Assembly: GCA_002358855.1 (NCBI GenBank)
Contig: DEPQ01000001.1
Coordinates: forward strand, 1 to 12,074
From: Bacteroidales bacterium UBA3388
GTDB lineage: Bacteria > Bacteroidota > Bacteroidia > Bacteroidales > P3
Length of the DNA: 12,074 nt
Reading direction: 5' to 3'
Shown: positions 1 through 7,266 of the stretch, piece after piece
Numbering within the stretch: position 1 is the stretch's first letter
Layout: every line of letters starts with the position of its first letter
The notes under the pieces: generated by a model
What the model was told of the DNA's origin: nothing
The model's database searches: none
The model's input: the letters and a program-made list of their open reading frames with translations, nothing else
Position numbers and translations under genes: made by a program

Positions 1-73
1 AAAGTAAAGAAATAATTTTTTAAATGAAAGAAATATCGATTTAATCTTGTATTATGAAACCTAAAAGCAAGAA

Positions 74-178
74 ATTGACGAATCGTCAATAAAACATTGA
101 CTAATCATCAATCGTGTATTGACAAGTAGGCAATCAAGTATTGATAAATCGTCAATCAAAAATTGACAAAATGTCAAT
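74..178. repeat. Five 17-bp palindromes at exact 22-bp period
   Basis: Five units begin at 74, 96, 118, 140 and 162, always 22 bp apart. Each has the form ATTGAC-N5-GTCAAT. Units 1 (74-90) and 5 (162-178) have perfect 6-bp arms; units 2 (96-112), 3 (118-134) and 4 (140-156) each have one arm mismatch. In unit 1 the symmetry extends to 8-bp arms around one central base. The 5-bp linkers (91-95, 113-117, 135-139, 157-161) and the palindrome centres vary, while the arms are kept. A 22-bp step is about two helical turns, so all sites would face the same side of the DNA. Conserved half-sites with variable centres suggest binding sites for a dimeric protein more than a simple replication-slippage repeat. 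The half-site resembles the CRP/FNR-type TTGAT/ATCAA but with N5 instead of N4. The ligand is unknown. Confidence 0.9.
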
Positions 179-286
179 ATGTAATAAATAAATATATATA
201 TAATAATAGAAAAAAAATAGAAAAAAGATAGTAACGCAAAAGATATTTTTTTAAAAAAACATATTTGTGTTATTTTTTTCCAGGAC

Positions 287-320
287 TTGGGCGGCGATTT
301 TTCTTTTTTTTGTATATTTG
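287..320 (+). promoter_or_regulatory. Bacteroidota-type promoter of dpp11
   Basis: A perfect -7 box TATATTTG (TAnnTTTG) lies at 313-320, 27 bp before the ATG at 348. The best -33 candidate is TTG at 287-289 with a 23-bp spacer, at the long end of the accepted range, so the -7 box is secure and the -33 box is tentative. The palindrome array ends about 135 bp upstream of the -7 box, which would suit an upstream activator or a distant regulator but does not prove one. Confidence 0.6.
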
Positions 321-347
321 CAAATTGAGTAATTAGTTAATTTTAGT

Positions 348-2507
348 ATGAAGAAAAAATTATTGTTGATTGGTTTGGCTATTTCAATGATTATGCCAAA
401 TCTGTTTGCAGACGAAGGAATGTGGTTACCTCTTTTATTGAAAAAGAAAGAGGCTGATATGCAAAAAAATGGTATGCGTATCAGTGCAGAAGATATTTAC
501 AATGTGAATAACGCTTCTTTGAAAGATGCAGTGATGCTTTTTGGCACAGGTTGTACAGGAGAATTTGTTTCAAGCCAAGGTCTTTTGCTAACAAATCATC
601 ATTGTGGTTATAGTTTCATTGTTTCTCATTCAACGGTTGAAAGAGATTATCTTACAAATGGCTTTTGGGCTATGAATAGAGAAAAAGAATTGCCTTGCAA
701 AGGACTAACTATTACTCGTTTAGTTTATATGGAAGATGTAACTAAGCAAGTGTTGAACGGAGTTGCAGACAATATGTCGGAAACTGAACGTCAAAAATTG
801 ATAGAAAAAAACATTGCACAAGTAAAAGAAAAAGCAACAAAGGATAATCACTACACTGCTGTGATTAAACCTTTCTATTACGGAAATCAATATTTTATGT
901 ATGTGAACGAAGTGTTTAAAGATGTTCGTTTAGTTGGTGCACCGCCAAGCAATATTGGTAAATTTGGAGGAGATACTGATAATTGGATGTGGCCAAGACA
1001 CACGGGCGACTTTTCGGTATTTAGAGTTTATGCTGACAAAGACGGAAAGCCTGCTGAATATTCAAAAGATAATGTGCCTTATACTCCAAAAAAACACTTA
1101 AAGATAAACATAAAAGGTGTTGAGGAAGGAGATTTCACTTTTGTGTTTGGTTATCCTGGAACAACTAAACAATTCCTTACTTCTGATGCGGTGGATTATG
1201 TTCAAAACGTTGAAGACCCTACAAGAATTAAATTAAGAACAGCAAGATTAGATGTTTATAACAGAGCAATGAACGAGAGTCCTGCTCAAAGATTACGTTA
1301 TGCTTCAAAAGTTGCTTCGGTTGCGAATGGTTGGAAAAAGTGGCAAGGCGAGGTTAGAGGCTTAAAGAGATTGAACGCAATAGAAAAGAAGAAAGCATTT
1401 GAGAAAGATTTTAACGCTTGGGCACAAGACAAAGAAGAATATAGAGATGTACTTGCTCAATTAAAGAAAACTTATGCTGATATAAAGGATTTAAATCTTT
1501 CTTATACCTATTTGAGTGAGGCAATATTTGCTTCGGATTTGATGAATCAAGTGAGAAGTGTGGCAAACATTATTTCCTTATCTGAAAAAAATGGAAAGAA
1601 TGAGGCTGAGATTGTTGCATTGACAGAAAAGTTTTATAATTCTCTTCAAAATTATTATTCAAAAGACTATGTAAATCATCGCAAAGTAGATAAAGAGATA
1701 TTTGTAAAAACAATGAGTATTTTCTACTATGATTATGCTAAGAAGAGTCATTATTGGCTAAGAGATTTAATAGAAAATCACAACGATGGAAAAGCAGAAG
1801 AGTTCTTTGCAAAGGTTTATGAGTCTTCTTTCTTGTCAAATCCTCAACAAGCAGAAAAATTATTAAAGAATTTCAAACCCAAAAACGTTAAGAAATTGAT
1901 AAACGACCCTGCGGTTGAATTGTTCTTACCTATTTGGGGACAATATATGGAAAAAGATAGATTTGCTTTGGCAACTTATGACAATAAGTTAGATAGTTTG
2001 TATAGGGTTTATGTTGATGGTATAATGAAAAAGGATACTAAGAAAGAGTTTTACCCTGATGCAAATCTTACTTTGAGAGTTGCTTATGGAAACATAAAGA
2101 CTTATCAACCAAAAGATGCGATTACTTACGAGGCTTTCTCTACTATTGAGGGTATTATGGAGAAAGAAAATCCAGAAATATATGACTATGTGGTTGAACC
2201 TAAGTTGAAACAACTTTATGAAAAGAAAGACTACGGCATTTATGCTAATGAGAAAGGGGAATTGCCTGTTGCCTTCATAGCAAGCAATCACACAACAGGA
2301 GGAAACTCTGGAAGTCCTGTCTTGGATAAAGATGGAAATCTTATAGGTATTAACTTTGACAGAAATTGGGAAGGAACAATGAGCGATATTATGTATGATC
2401 CTTCTCAATGCAGAAATATTTCTTTGGATATTCGTTATTGTTTATTTATAATTGACAAATTTGCTGGTGCATCTCATTTGATTGGTGAAATGGACCTAAT
2501 AAAATAA
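348..2507 (+). CDS. dpp11: S46 family dipeptidyl peptidase, DPP11 type (Asp/Glu-specific)
   Basis: This is a periplasmic serine exopeptidase that removes N-terminal dipeptides, part of the peptide-scavenging system of Bacteroidota. Residues 1-21 form a signal peptide, and the mature protein would start at the family-typical DEGMW. The chymotrypsin-like triad is visible as His85 (NHHCGY), Asp221 (HTGDFS) and Ser654 (GGNSGSP). Asn212 and Trp213 (DNWMWPRH) and Asp671 are the residues expected to hold the free N-terminus of the peptide. Arg672, 18 residues after the catalytic Ser, matches the S1 arginine of Porphyromonas gingivalis DPP11 (Ser655/Arg673) and not the Gly of DPP7, so cleavage after Asp or Glu at P1 is predicted. 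The length of 719 residues fits the ~720 of the family. The gene has its own promoter, and pheT starts 15 nt after its stop. Confidence 0.95.
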   Translation: MKKKLLLIGLAISMIMPNLFADEGMWLPLLLKKKEADMQKNGMRISAEDIYNVNNASLKDAVMLFGTGCTGEFVSSQGLLLTNHHCGYSFIVSHSTVERDYLTNGFWAMNREKELPCKGLTITRLVYMEDVTKQVLNGVADNMSETERQKLIEKNIAQVKEKATKDNHYTAVIKPFYYGNQYFMYVNEVFKDVRLVGAPPSNIGKFGGDTDNWMWPRHTGDFSVFRVYADKDGKPAEYSKDNVPYTPKKHLKINIKGVEEGDFTFVFGYPGTTKQFLTSDAVDYVQNVEDPTRIKLRTARLDVYNRAMNESPAQRLRYASKVASVANGWKKWQGEVRGLKRLNAIEKKKAFEKDFNAWAQDKEEYRDVLAQLKKTYADIKDLNLSYTYLSEAIFASDLMNQVRSVANIISLSEKNGKNEAEIVALTEKFYNSLQNYYSKDYVNHRKVDKEIFVKTMSIFYYDYAKKSHYWLRDLIENHNDGKAEEFFAKVYESSFLSNPQQAEKLLKNFKPKNVKKLINDPAVELFLPIWGQYMEKDRFALATYDNKLDSLYRVYVDGIMKKDTKKEFYPDANLTLRVAYGNIKTYQPKDAITYEAFSTIEGIMEKENPEIYDYVVEPKLKQLYEKKDYGIYANEKGELPVAFIASNHTTGGNSGSPVLDKDGNLIGINFDRNWEGTMSDIMYDPSQCRNISLDIRYCLFIIDKFAGASHLIGEMDLIK

Positions 2508-2522
2508 AAAAACTATTGAAAG

Positions 2523-4982
2523 ATGAAAATATCATATAATTGGTTAAAAAACTATGTTGATACTAATCTCTCTGCCGAAGAGGTTGCAAACCTTTTGACT
2601 TTTGGGGGATTGGAAGTTGAAGATGTAGAATTGGTTGAAAGTATTAAGGGTGGATTAAGAAATTTCTATGTTGGAGAGGTATTGTCTTGCGTAATGCACC
2701 CAAATTCTGACCACCTTCATATAACAAAGGTTGATGTTGGAGGTGAGGAGCCTTTGAATATTGTTTGTGGAGCACCAAATGTAGCAGAAGGACAAAAGGT
2801 TATTGTTGCTACAATAGGAGCAAAGATTTATGAAGAAAACGGAGAGTGTTTTGAAATAAAGAAAAGCAAACTTAGAGGTGAGCCAAGCGAAGGTATGATA
2901 TGCTCTGAAAAAGAACTTTGTTTGAGTGATAATCACGATGGTATATTAGTGTTGGATTCAAGTGCAAAGGTTGGAACTCCTGCTAAGGAATATTTTAATA
3001 TTGAAGAGGATTATGTTTTTGAAATAGGACTTACGGCTAATCGTTCTGATGCTACTTCTCATATTGGTGTGGCAAGAGATTTGGTTGCTTTGCTTCAAAG
3101 TCAAAAAAGCGAAGATAAGTCTTTGAATATTCCAAGTGTTGAGGAGTTTAAGGTTGAAGAAACAAGCGAAAACGTTAATATAAATATTGATACTACACTT
3201 TGCAAGAGATATAGTGCGGTTGTGGTGAAAGGAGTTGAGGTAAAAGAGTCTCCAAAGTGGTTGGCAGATAGTCTAAGAGCAATAGGCTTGCGACCTGTTA
3301 ATAATATTGTCGATGTAACAAACTATGTTTTGATGGAAGTTGGGCAACCGCTTCACGCTTTTGACTTTTCAAGAGTGAAGGGTAAAGAAATCAACGTAAA
3401 GGCTCTTGAAAAAGATACTGTTTTTGTTACCCTTGACGGAGTGGAAAGAAAGCTTAATGGTAAGGAAGCAATGGTTTGCAACAGTCAAGAGGCAATGTGT
3501 ATGGGTGGAATATACGGAGGATTGGATTCGGGAGTGAATGAAAAGACTGTTGATGTGCTTATCGAGAGTGCTTACTTTGATCCTGTTGTGATTCGTAAGG
3601 CTGCGAAGTATCATACTTTGAAAACAGATGCTTCTTTCAGATATGAGAGAGGTGCAGACCCTAATATCACTCTTTATGCTTTGAAACGTGCTGCTCTTTT
3701 GATAAAAGAGGTTGCGGGTGGTAAGATTTGTTCTGAGATTGTTGATGTTTATCCTGAAAAAATTGAGCCTAAGAAAATTGAACTTTCGTTTGAGAGAATG
3801 GATAGTTTGATCGGAAAGAAAATAGAGAGAGAAGCAGTTAAAAATATATTGAATAAATTGAATATTGAAACTGTTTTCACAGAAGAGGGTTTGACTGCTG
3901 TTGTGCCAACAAACAAAGTTGATGTTACAAGAGAGTGTGATTTGATTGAAGAAATACTTCGTATATATGGATACAACAATGTTGAGATTTCTTCAAGTAT
4001 GAAAAATTGTATTTCTTCGTCTGCAAAACCTAATCCTGAGAAAATACAGGCTTTTGTTTCGGATATGTTGGCTGCAAAGGGCTTTAACGAAACAATGAAC
4101 AACTCTCTTACAAAGATTTCTTATTACGAAAACAATCAAGACTTCCCACAAGAAAAATCTGTTTTGGTGTTAAATGCTTTGAGCAAAGACCTTGGTCAAA
4201 TGAGACAAACTCTTCTTTATGGTCAATTAGAGACTATTTCTTATAATATCAACAGAAAGACTTCGGATTTGAAATTGTTTGAGTTTGGAAACTGCTATGA
4301 AAAGAACATTGAGGGCTTTGAGGCAGAGGATATAACTAAACGCTATACCGAACACAAACATCTTGCTATGCTTACAACAGGAAAAAGCATCGAAAGTTGG
4401 CAAGCAAAGAGAGTTGATGAGGATTTCTATTATTTAAAGAATATTTTATTGAATATTTTCTCTGAGTTGAGAGTGAATATGACTCGTTTTGAACTAAAAC
4501 AAATAGAAAACGAATCGTATCTTTATGCTTTGGCTTATGTTGCAAAGGACAGCAAGAAAACTATTGCAACAGTTGGTATGCTACGTCCTGGACTTTGCAA
4601 GAAATGGGATATAAAACAAAGTGTTTTCTATGCAGATGTGGATTGGACTTTGCTTTATCGTTACATTCCTTCAAAGAGTGTGAGATATGAAGAAATTTCT
4701 AAGTTCCCAGAAGTAAGAAGAGATTTGGCGTTGGTGGTAAAAGAAGAGGTTTCTTTCGCAGAGATGGAAGCCTTGGCATATCAAACCGAAAAGAAATTGT
4801 TGAAAAAAGTTTCTTTATTTGATGTTTACACAGGCGATAAACTTCCTGAGGGACACAAACAATATGCTTTGAGTTTTGTTCTTCAAGATAACGAAAAGAC
4901 TTTGACCGATAAACAAATCGAAGCTATAATGTCAAAACTCTTAAAGACTTTTGAACAAAAATTAGATGCTAAATTAAGATAA
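2523..4982 (+). CDS. pheT: Phenylalanine--tRNA ligase beta subunit
   Basis: This is the beta subunit of the cytoplasmic alpha2beta2 enzyme that charges tRNA-Phe; it binds tRNA and carries the editing site that hydrolyses Tyr-tRNA-Phe. At 819 residues it is full length. The domains appear in the usual order: an EMAP-like tRNA-binding domain (about 42-152, with the VGEVLSCVMHPNSDHLHITK segment), the B3/B4 editing domain (about 212-395, with NNIVDVTNYVLMEVGQPLHAFD and KTDASFRYERGADP), the B5 domain (about 405-485, ending RECDLIEEILRIYGYNN), a catalytic-like core (about 490-720), and a C-terminal ferredoxin-fold anticodon-binding domain (about 722-819, beginning ISKFPEVRRDLALVV). The catalytic partner gene pheS is not in the window, so the subunits are encoded apart here. 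It lies 15 nt after dpp11 and 5 nt before the next gene and is probably co-transcribed with both. Confidence 0.98.
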   Translation: MKISYNWLKNYVDTNLSAEEVANLLTFGGLEVEDVELVESIKGGLRNFYVGEVLSCVMHPNSDHLHITKVDVGGEEPLNIVCGAPNVAEGQKVIVATIGAKIYEENGECFEIKKSKLRGEPSEGMICSEKELCLSDNHDGILVLDSSAKVGTPAKEYFNIEEDYVFEIGLTANRSDATSHIGVARDLVALLQSQKSEDKSLNIPSVEEFKVEETSENVNINIDTTLCKRYSAVVVKGVEVKESPKWLADSLRAIGLRPVNNIVDVTNYVLMEVGQPLHAFDFSRVKGKEINVKALEKDTVFVTLDGVERKLNGKEAMVCNSQEAMCMGGIYGGLDSGVNEKTVDVLIESAYFDPVVIRKAAKYHTLKTDASFRYERGADPNITLYALKRAALLIKEVAGGKICSEIVDVYPEKIEPKKIELSFERMDSLIGKKIEREAVKNILNKLNIETVFTEEGLTAVVPTNKVDVTRECDLIEEILRIYGYNNVEISSSMKNCISSSAKPNPEKIQAFVSDMLAAKGFNETMNNSLTKISYYENNQDFPQEKSVLVLNALSKDLGQMRQTLLYGQLETISYNINRKTSDLKLFEFGNCYEKNIEGFEAEDITKRYTEHKHLAMLTTGKSIESWQAKRVDEDFYYLKNILLNIFSELRVNMTRFELKQIENESYLYALAYVAKDSKKTIATVGMLRPGLCKKWDIKQSVFYADVDWTLLYRYIPSKSVRYEEISKFPEVRRDLALVVKEEVSFAEMEALAYQTEKKLLKKVSLFDVYTGDKLPEGHKQYALSFVLQDNEKTLTDKQIEAIMSKLLKTFEQKLDAKLR

Positions 4983-4987
4983 AAATT

Positions 4988-5404
4988 ATGCAAAGCCTCT
5001 TACATTACGACATAAAAATATTGATTGTATTGCTTGAATCTCTTAAAGGAAACAAGAAATTTTTTCAGTTCTTAATCGATAACGGTTTTCCTGAACTTGC
5101 TGCTTGGAGCAATGCCGTAAGAGGTGATGTAGAGGCTTTGCATTGGCTTTTTGATAATGGTTTTGGAGTGCTCGGAGTATTGAGTAACGCAATGGACGGT
5201 GAGAAAAAAGCCGTGCAATGGGTGCTCCGCTCAAACGATGAGTTCTTAATAAACTTTTCAGCAGCGTGTAGAAAAGAAGAAGATGGCAAACGTTGGTTGG
5301 AAGACAATGACCTTGGAATATTTATCAAAATGTCAGAAGAAATAATCTCTATTCTCGATAAGCAAGTAAAAGACAGAATGTTTTGGTATAAATGGAGAAA
5401 ATAA
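4988..5404 (+). CDS. Unrecognised protein made of 25-residue repeats
   Basis: I recognise no named family. The 138-residue protein has no signal peptide or clear membrane span and is probably cytoplasmic. It is internally repetitive with an exact 25-residue period: an aromatic residue recurs at Phe28, Trp53, Trp78 and Trp103. Each unit follows a pattern such as W-L-F-D-N-G-F, then a hydrophobic stretch ending SNA, then a charged turn (RGD, DGE, RKE) and a short helix leading to the next Trp. Units 28-52 and 53-77 are closest, the units from 78 and 103 are more worn, and residues 4-27 look like a degenerate first unit. The pattern recalls a short helical repeat of ankyrin-like flavour, but 25 residues is shorter than ankyrin, TPR or Sel1 units. 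The start is 5 nt after pheT, and the last 13 nt overlap the membrane-protein gene, suggesting translational coupling and joint function. Confidence 0.8.
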   Translation: MQSLLHYDIKILIVLLESLKGNKKFFQFLIDNGFPELAAWSNAVRGDVEALHWLFDNGFGVLGVLSNAMDGEKKAVQWVLRSNDEFLINFSAACRKEEDGKRWLEDNDLGIFIKMSEEIISILDKQVKDRMFWYKWRK

Positions 5405-6474
5405 TAAACAACTCAATCAGTTTTGTAATTGCTTATATTTTTGTATTTGCTGTGGTGCAAATTTCCACAATCCTACAAGCCTTTTCTTACGATGTACCTG
5501 TTATTGTTTATAGTTCCTATTTAGATTTCAGCACTCTTACTTCTGCTGTTTCAGACGAAGTTTGGCAAAGTGCCGATAACGTAATTAACATATTCGGAAG
5601 TGGTATTATTCTATTGGCCCTTTTGTTTTTCCTTTCAATTGTGCTTTTAGTTCGTTGGAAATCAAAAAAGATATGGATACAACGCATATTATTTTGGATA
5701 ATTATTTGTAGTTTCATACGATTTTGCGATAGTTTCATTTGTGGACACATATTTTATCTTTGGGGATTTAATTTGGTGACAGATTTTATTGGACTTACTT
5801 ACCCTTCTGATGTAATGAAAGTCATCTTTGTGATAATTATGTTTATAATACTTGGTTTCGGAATGTACTTTCTTAGAGAAATCATTGTTGGAATAATCAA
5901 TCCTTGTCAAGAAAACCTCAAAAAACAAGTTAAAACAAACATCATCTATCCATCTATAATAGGAAGTTTAATAATTCTTATAATTTTCTTTCCAATAACT
6001 AATAAAGCCGCTATTGTCGAGGTAACAAATATTGTTGTAACTCCGCTATTGATTGCATCGGTATTTAGAATGGGAGTTGCAAAAAAGTTTTCTTTTATTG
6101 ATTTAAAACTAATTAAAAACAAAGAAAGAAAAGAAAAAATTAACATCGCTTTACTTATCAGTTGTGTTATAGTGCCTCTCTTGCTTAGAATAGTCTTTGA
6201 CAAAGGAATAAAAGTAACGCCTAATAATTATGAAAACTATATATTAGATAATTTGCTTTACTTTATTGTAATAGGCTTAGGATTATTGCTTGGAATCTAT
6301 CTTTTAATTGCATATTATCATCATCACAAACATCAACAAGAAGAAAAAGACGAAGCCATTCAAAATTACAAATCTTTTGAAGAAATGAAAGATTACAATA
6401 TGTTTGACTTTGGCAAATCAAAGAACTTAGATAAATACAACAAGGCTTGGAGCGAGTGGGATAAAGAGAAATAA
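5392..6474 (+). CDS. Unrecognised polytopic membrane protein
   Basis: The 360-residue protein is almost certainly in the inner membrane. Hydrophobic segments by eye are at about 8-30, 66-88, 96-118, 142-162, 184-201, 212-226 (weak), 250-268 and 286-308, giving seven or eight spans. The loop at 31-65 is polar and acidic, and the tail after 309 is charged and hydrophilic, opening with a His cluster (His310-312 and His314) and then an acidic, Lys-rich region to the end. The basic loop at about 230-250 is probably cytoplasmic. I see no HExxH zinc motif, transporter signature or kinase domain, and I assign no function. The ATG lies inside the previous gene, with a 13-nt overlap in a different frame; this arrangement often couples translation and suggests the repeat protein is its partner. 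The His cluster could bind a metal, but that is only a guess. Confidence 0.85.
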   Translation: MEKIINNSISFVIAYIFVFAVVQISTILQAFSYDVPVIVYSSYLDFSTLTSAVSDEVWQSADNVINIFGSGIILLALLFFLSIVLLVRWKSKKIWIQRILFWIIICSFIRFCDSFICGHIFYLWGFNLVTDFIGLTYPSDVMKVIFVIIMFIILGFGMYFLREIIVGIINPCQENLKKQVKTNIIYPSIIGSLIILIIFFPITNKAAIVEVTNIVVTPLLIASVFRMGVAKKFSFIDLKLIKNKERKEKINIALLISCVIVPLLLRIVFDKGIKVTPNNYENYILDNLLYFIVIGLGLLLGIYLLIAYYHHHKHQQEEKDEAIQNYKSFEEMKDYNMFDFGKSKNLDKYNKAWSEWDKEK

Positions 6475-6488
6475 TATGTAGCCTTTGA

Positions 6489-6538
6489 ACCATTGTGATT
6501 AAAGATTGTTTTAAATAAAAAATCAATAACACAATGGT
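6489..6538 (+). promoter_or_regulatory. Hairpin-forming leader before the barrel gene
   Basis: A perfect 9-bp inverted repeat, ACCATTGTG (6489-6497) and CACAATGGT (6530-6538), fills most of the 67-bp gap between two genes and ends 3 nt before the ATG at 6542. Inside it a second AT-rich stem can form between GATT-G-TTTT (6504-6512) and AAAAAATC (6517-6524) with one bulged G. No T-run follows the outer stem, so it is a poor intrinsic terminator. In mRNA it would bury the region just upstream of the start codon; as DNA, the arms could be an operator. A near-match promoter box (TAGCCTTTG, 6479-6487, one base too long) lies just upstream. Confidence 0.5.
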
Positions 6539-6541
6539 ATT

Positions 6542-7222
6542 ATGAAAAAATCAGCGTTTTTTTTAATTATTTCTTTGCTTTGTGCAAATATTTCTTTGTT
6601 TTCGCAAGAAAAAGCAAAGAGTTCTGGATTCCTTTCAACAGCAGGATTTACTATGGGGTTTTTTAGCAATTTTGATGATTTAAATGCTTCTATCAAGACC
6701 TATTATCCAGAATACAAAGAGTTTAATCCTATTATGCAAACGGGCTTTACGCTTGGATTTGGCTATTATTTCAAAGATCGATTTGCTATCTTGACAGAAA
6801 GTTTTGCTTCTTCCGCACCTTCGGTTAGTGCTCATGAGGATCAATACGCCGAACTTAGAAGTTATGGTAGCAAATTAGAAATCACTTACGTATTTTATAG
6901 AGTAAAAAACTTTGATTTTGAGTTTTCTGTTGGCATTGGAGGACAGTATAACAGTTTTTTGCATACAATAAAAGATGAAAGAGAAGAGTATAAACCTAAC
7001 TTAGCACTAAATTCTTTGAACACAGTTGTTCCTATCGGCATTACGTGGTGGATTAACAAAGCAGAAGAAGCTCACGTTGGTCAAAGAGCAGTCGGAATCA
7101 GTCTTGACTATAACTTTATTGCTCACAAAGGAATCACAACCGTTACAGGATTTACTAAAAAAGAACATTTCTCAAACATATCAAGCAACAACCTTTGGGT
7201 AAGTATTGTACTTAAAATGTAA
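6542..7222 (+). CDS. Small outer-membrane beta-barrel protein
   Basis: This 226-residue exported protein has a signal peptide (about 1-21, cleaved near LFS-Q). The mature part shows the alternating pattern of amphipathic strands with Gly and aromatic belts, for example FTLGFGYYFKDRFAIL, FEFSVGIGGQYNSF and AVGISLDYNFIAHKGI, and it ends in a strand-like NLWVSIVLKM. Size and pattern fit the broad PorT-like / outer-membrane beta-barrel group of Bacteroidota (about eight strands), but by eye it cannot be matched to a specific member. It may be a structural or adhesion-type porin-like protein; no substrate is suggested by the sequence. It is separated from the upstream gene by a hairpin-forming spacer and from thiL by a promoter, so it may be a single-gene unit or a loosely attached end of the upstream operon. 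Confidence 0.75.
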   Translation: MKKSAFFLIISLLCANISLFSQEKAKSSGFLSTAGFTMGFFSNFDDLNASIKTYYPEYKEFNPIMQTGFTLGFGYYFKDRFAILTESFASSAPSVSAHEDQYAELRSYGSKLEITYVFYRVKNFDFEFSVGIGGQYNSFLHTIKDEREEYKPNLALNSLNTVVPIGITWWINKAEEAHVGQRAVGISLDYNFIAHKGITTVTGFTKKEHFSNISSNNLWVSIVLKM

Positions 7223-7239
7223 AATTATTCATATATTTG
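7206..7239 (+). promoter_or_regulatory. Promoter of the thiL-HAD-divIC unit
   Basis: A perfect -7 box TATATTTG (7232-7239) lies 27 bp before the thiL ATG, with a -33 candidate TTG at 7206-7208 inside the end of the preceding gene and a 23-bp spacer. The -7 octamer, the 23-bp spacer and the distance to the ATG are the same as in the promoter at 287-320, which makes both more believable. I see no TPP riboswitch: the 44-bp gap before thiL is far too short for one. Confidence 0.65.
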
Positions 7240-7266
7240 CACTCTAAAAGCAAAGCATTTTGTTAA

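Larger units (their letters stand above)
1..347. other. Non-coding, very AT-rich upstream region
   Basis: No supportable gene lies in this 347-bp stretch on either strand. From left to right it contains featureless AT-rich DNA (1-73), the 22-bp-period palindrome array (74-178), a low-complexity tract with an alternating AT run (about 192-202) and A-runs (about 210-230), T-rich DNA with a short GC-richer patch (281-297), and the promoter of the first gene. I saw no reverse-strand promoter (CAAAnnTA) in it, so it probably serves only the rightward gene. Whatever lies to the left is outside the window. Confidence 0.7.

Noticed and set aside
74..178. CRISPR array
   Set aside because: The period is 22 bp with 5-bp linkers, far too short for CRISPR spacers, and the units are palindromic at half-sites with no cas genes nearby.
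1989..2408. 139-codon reverse-strand open frame inside dpp11
   Set aside because: It lies wholly within the catalytic-Ser region of dpp11, has no promoter box or family motif, and is a shadow of the real gene.
5043..5328. Two reverse-strand open frames across the 25-residue-repeat gene
   Set aside because: The + strand frame has a clear periodic protein, operon-like spacing and a coupled downstream start; the reverse frames show none of these.
6479..6487. TAGCCTTTG as a -7 promoter box for the barrel gene
   Set aside because: It has three bases between TA and TTTG instead of two and no convincing -33 partner; kept only as a remark.
6534..6545. Four-codon upstream ORF (ATG GTA TTA TGA) overlapping the barrel gene start
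   Set aside because: It falls inside the hairpin arm and any AT-rich leader yields such short frames by chance; nothing shows it is translated.
7223..7266. TPP riboswitch in front of thiL
   Set aside because: Only 44 bp separate the genes and no conserved TPP-aptamer elements are visible.
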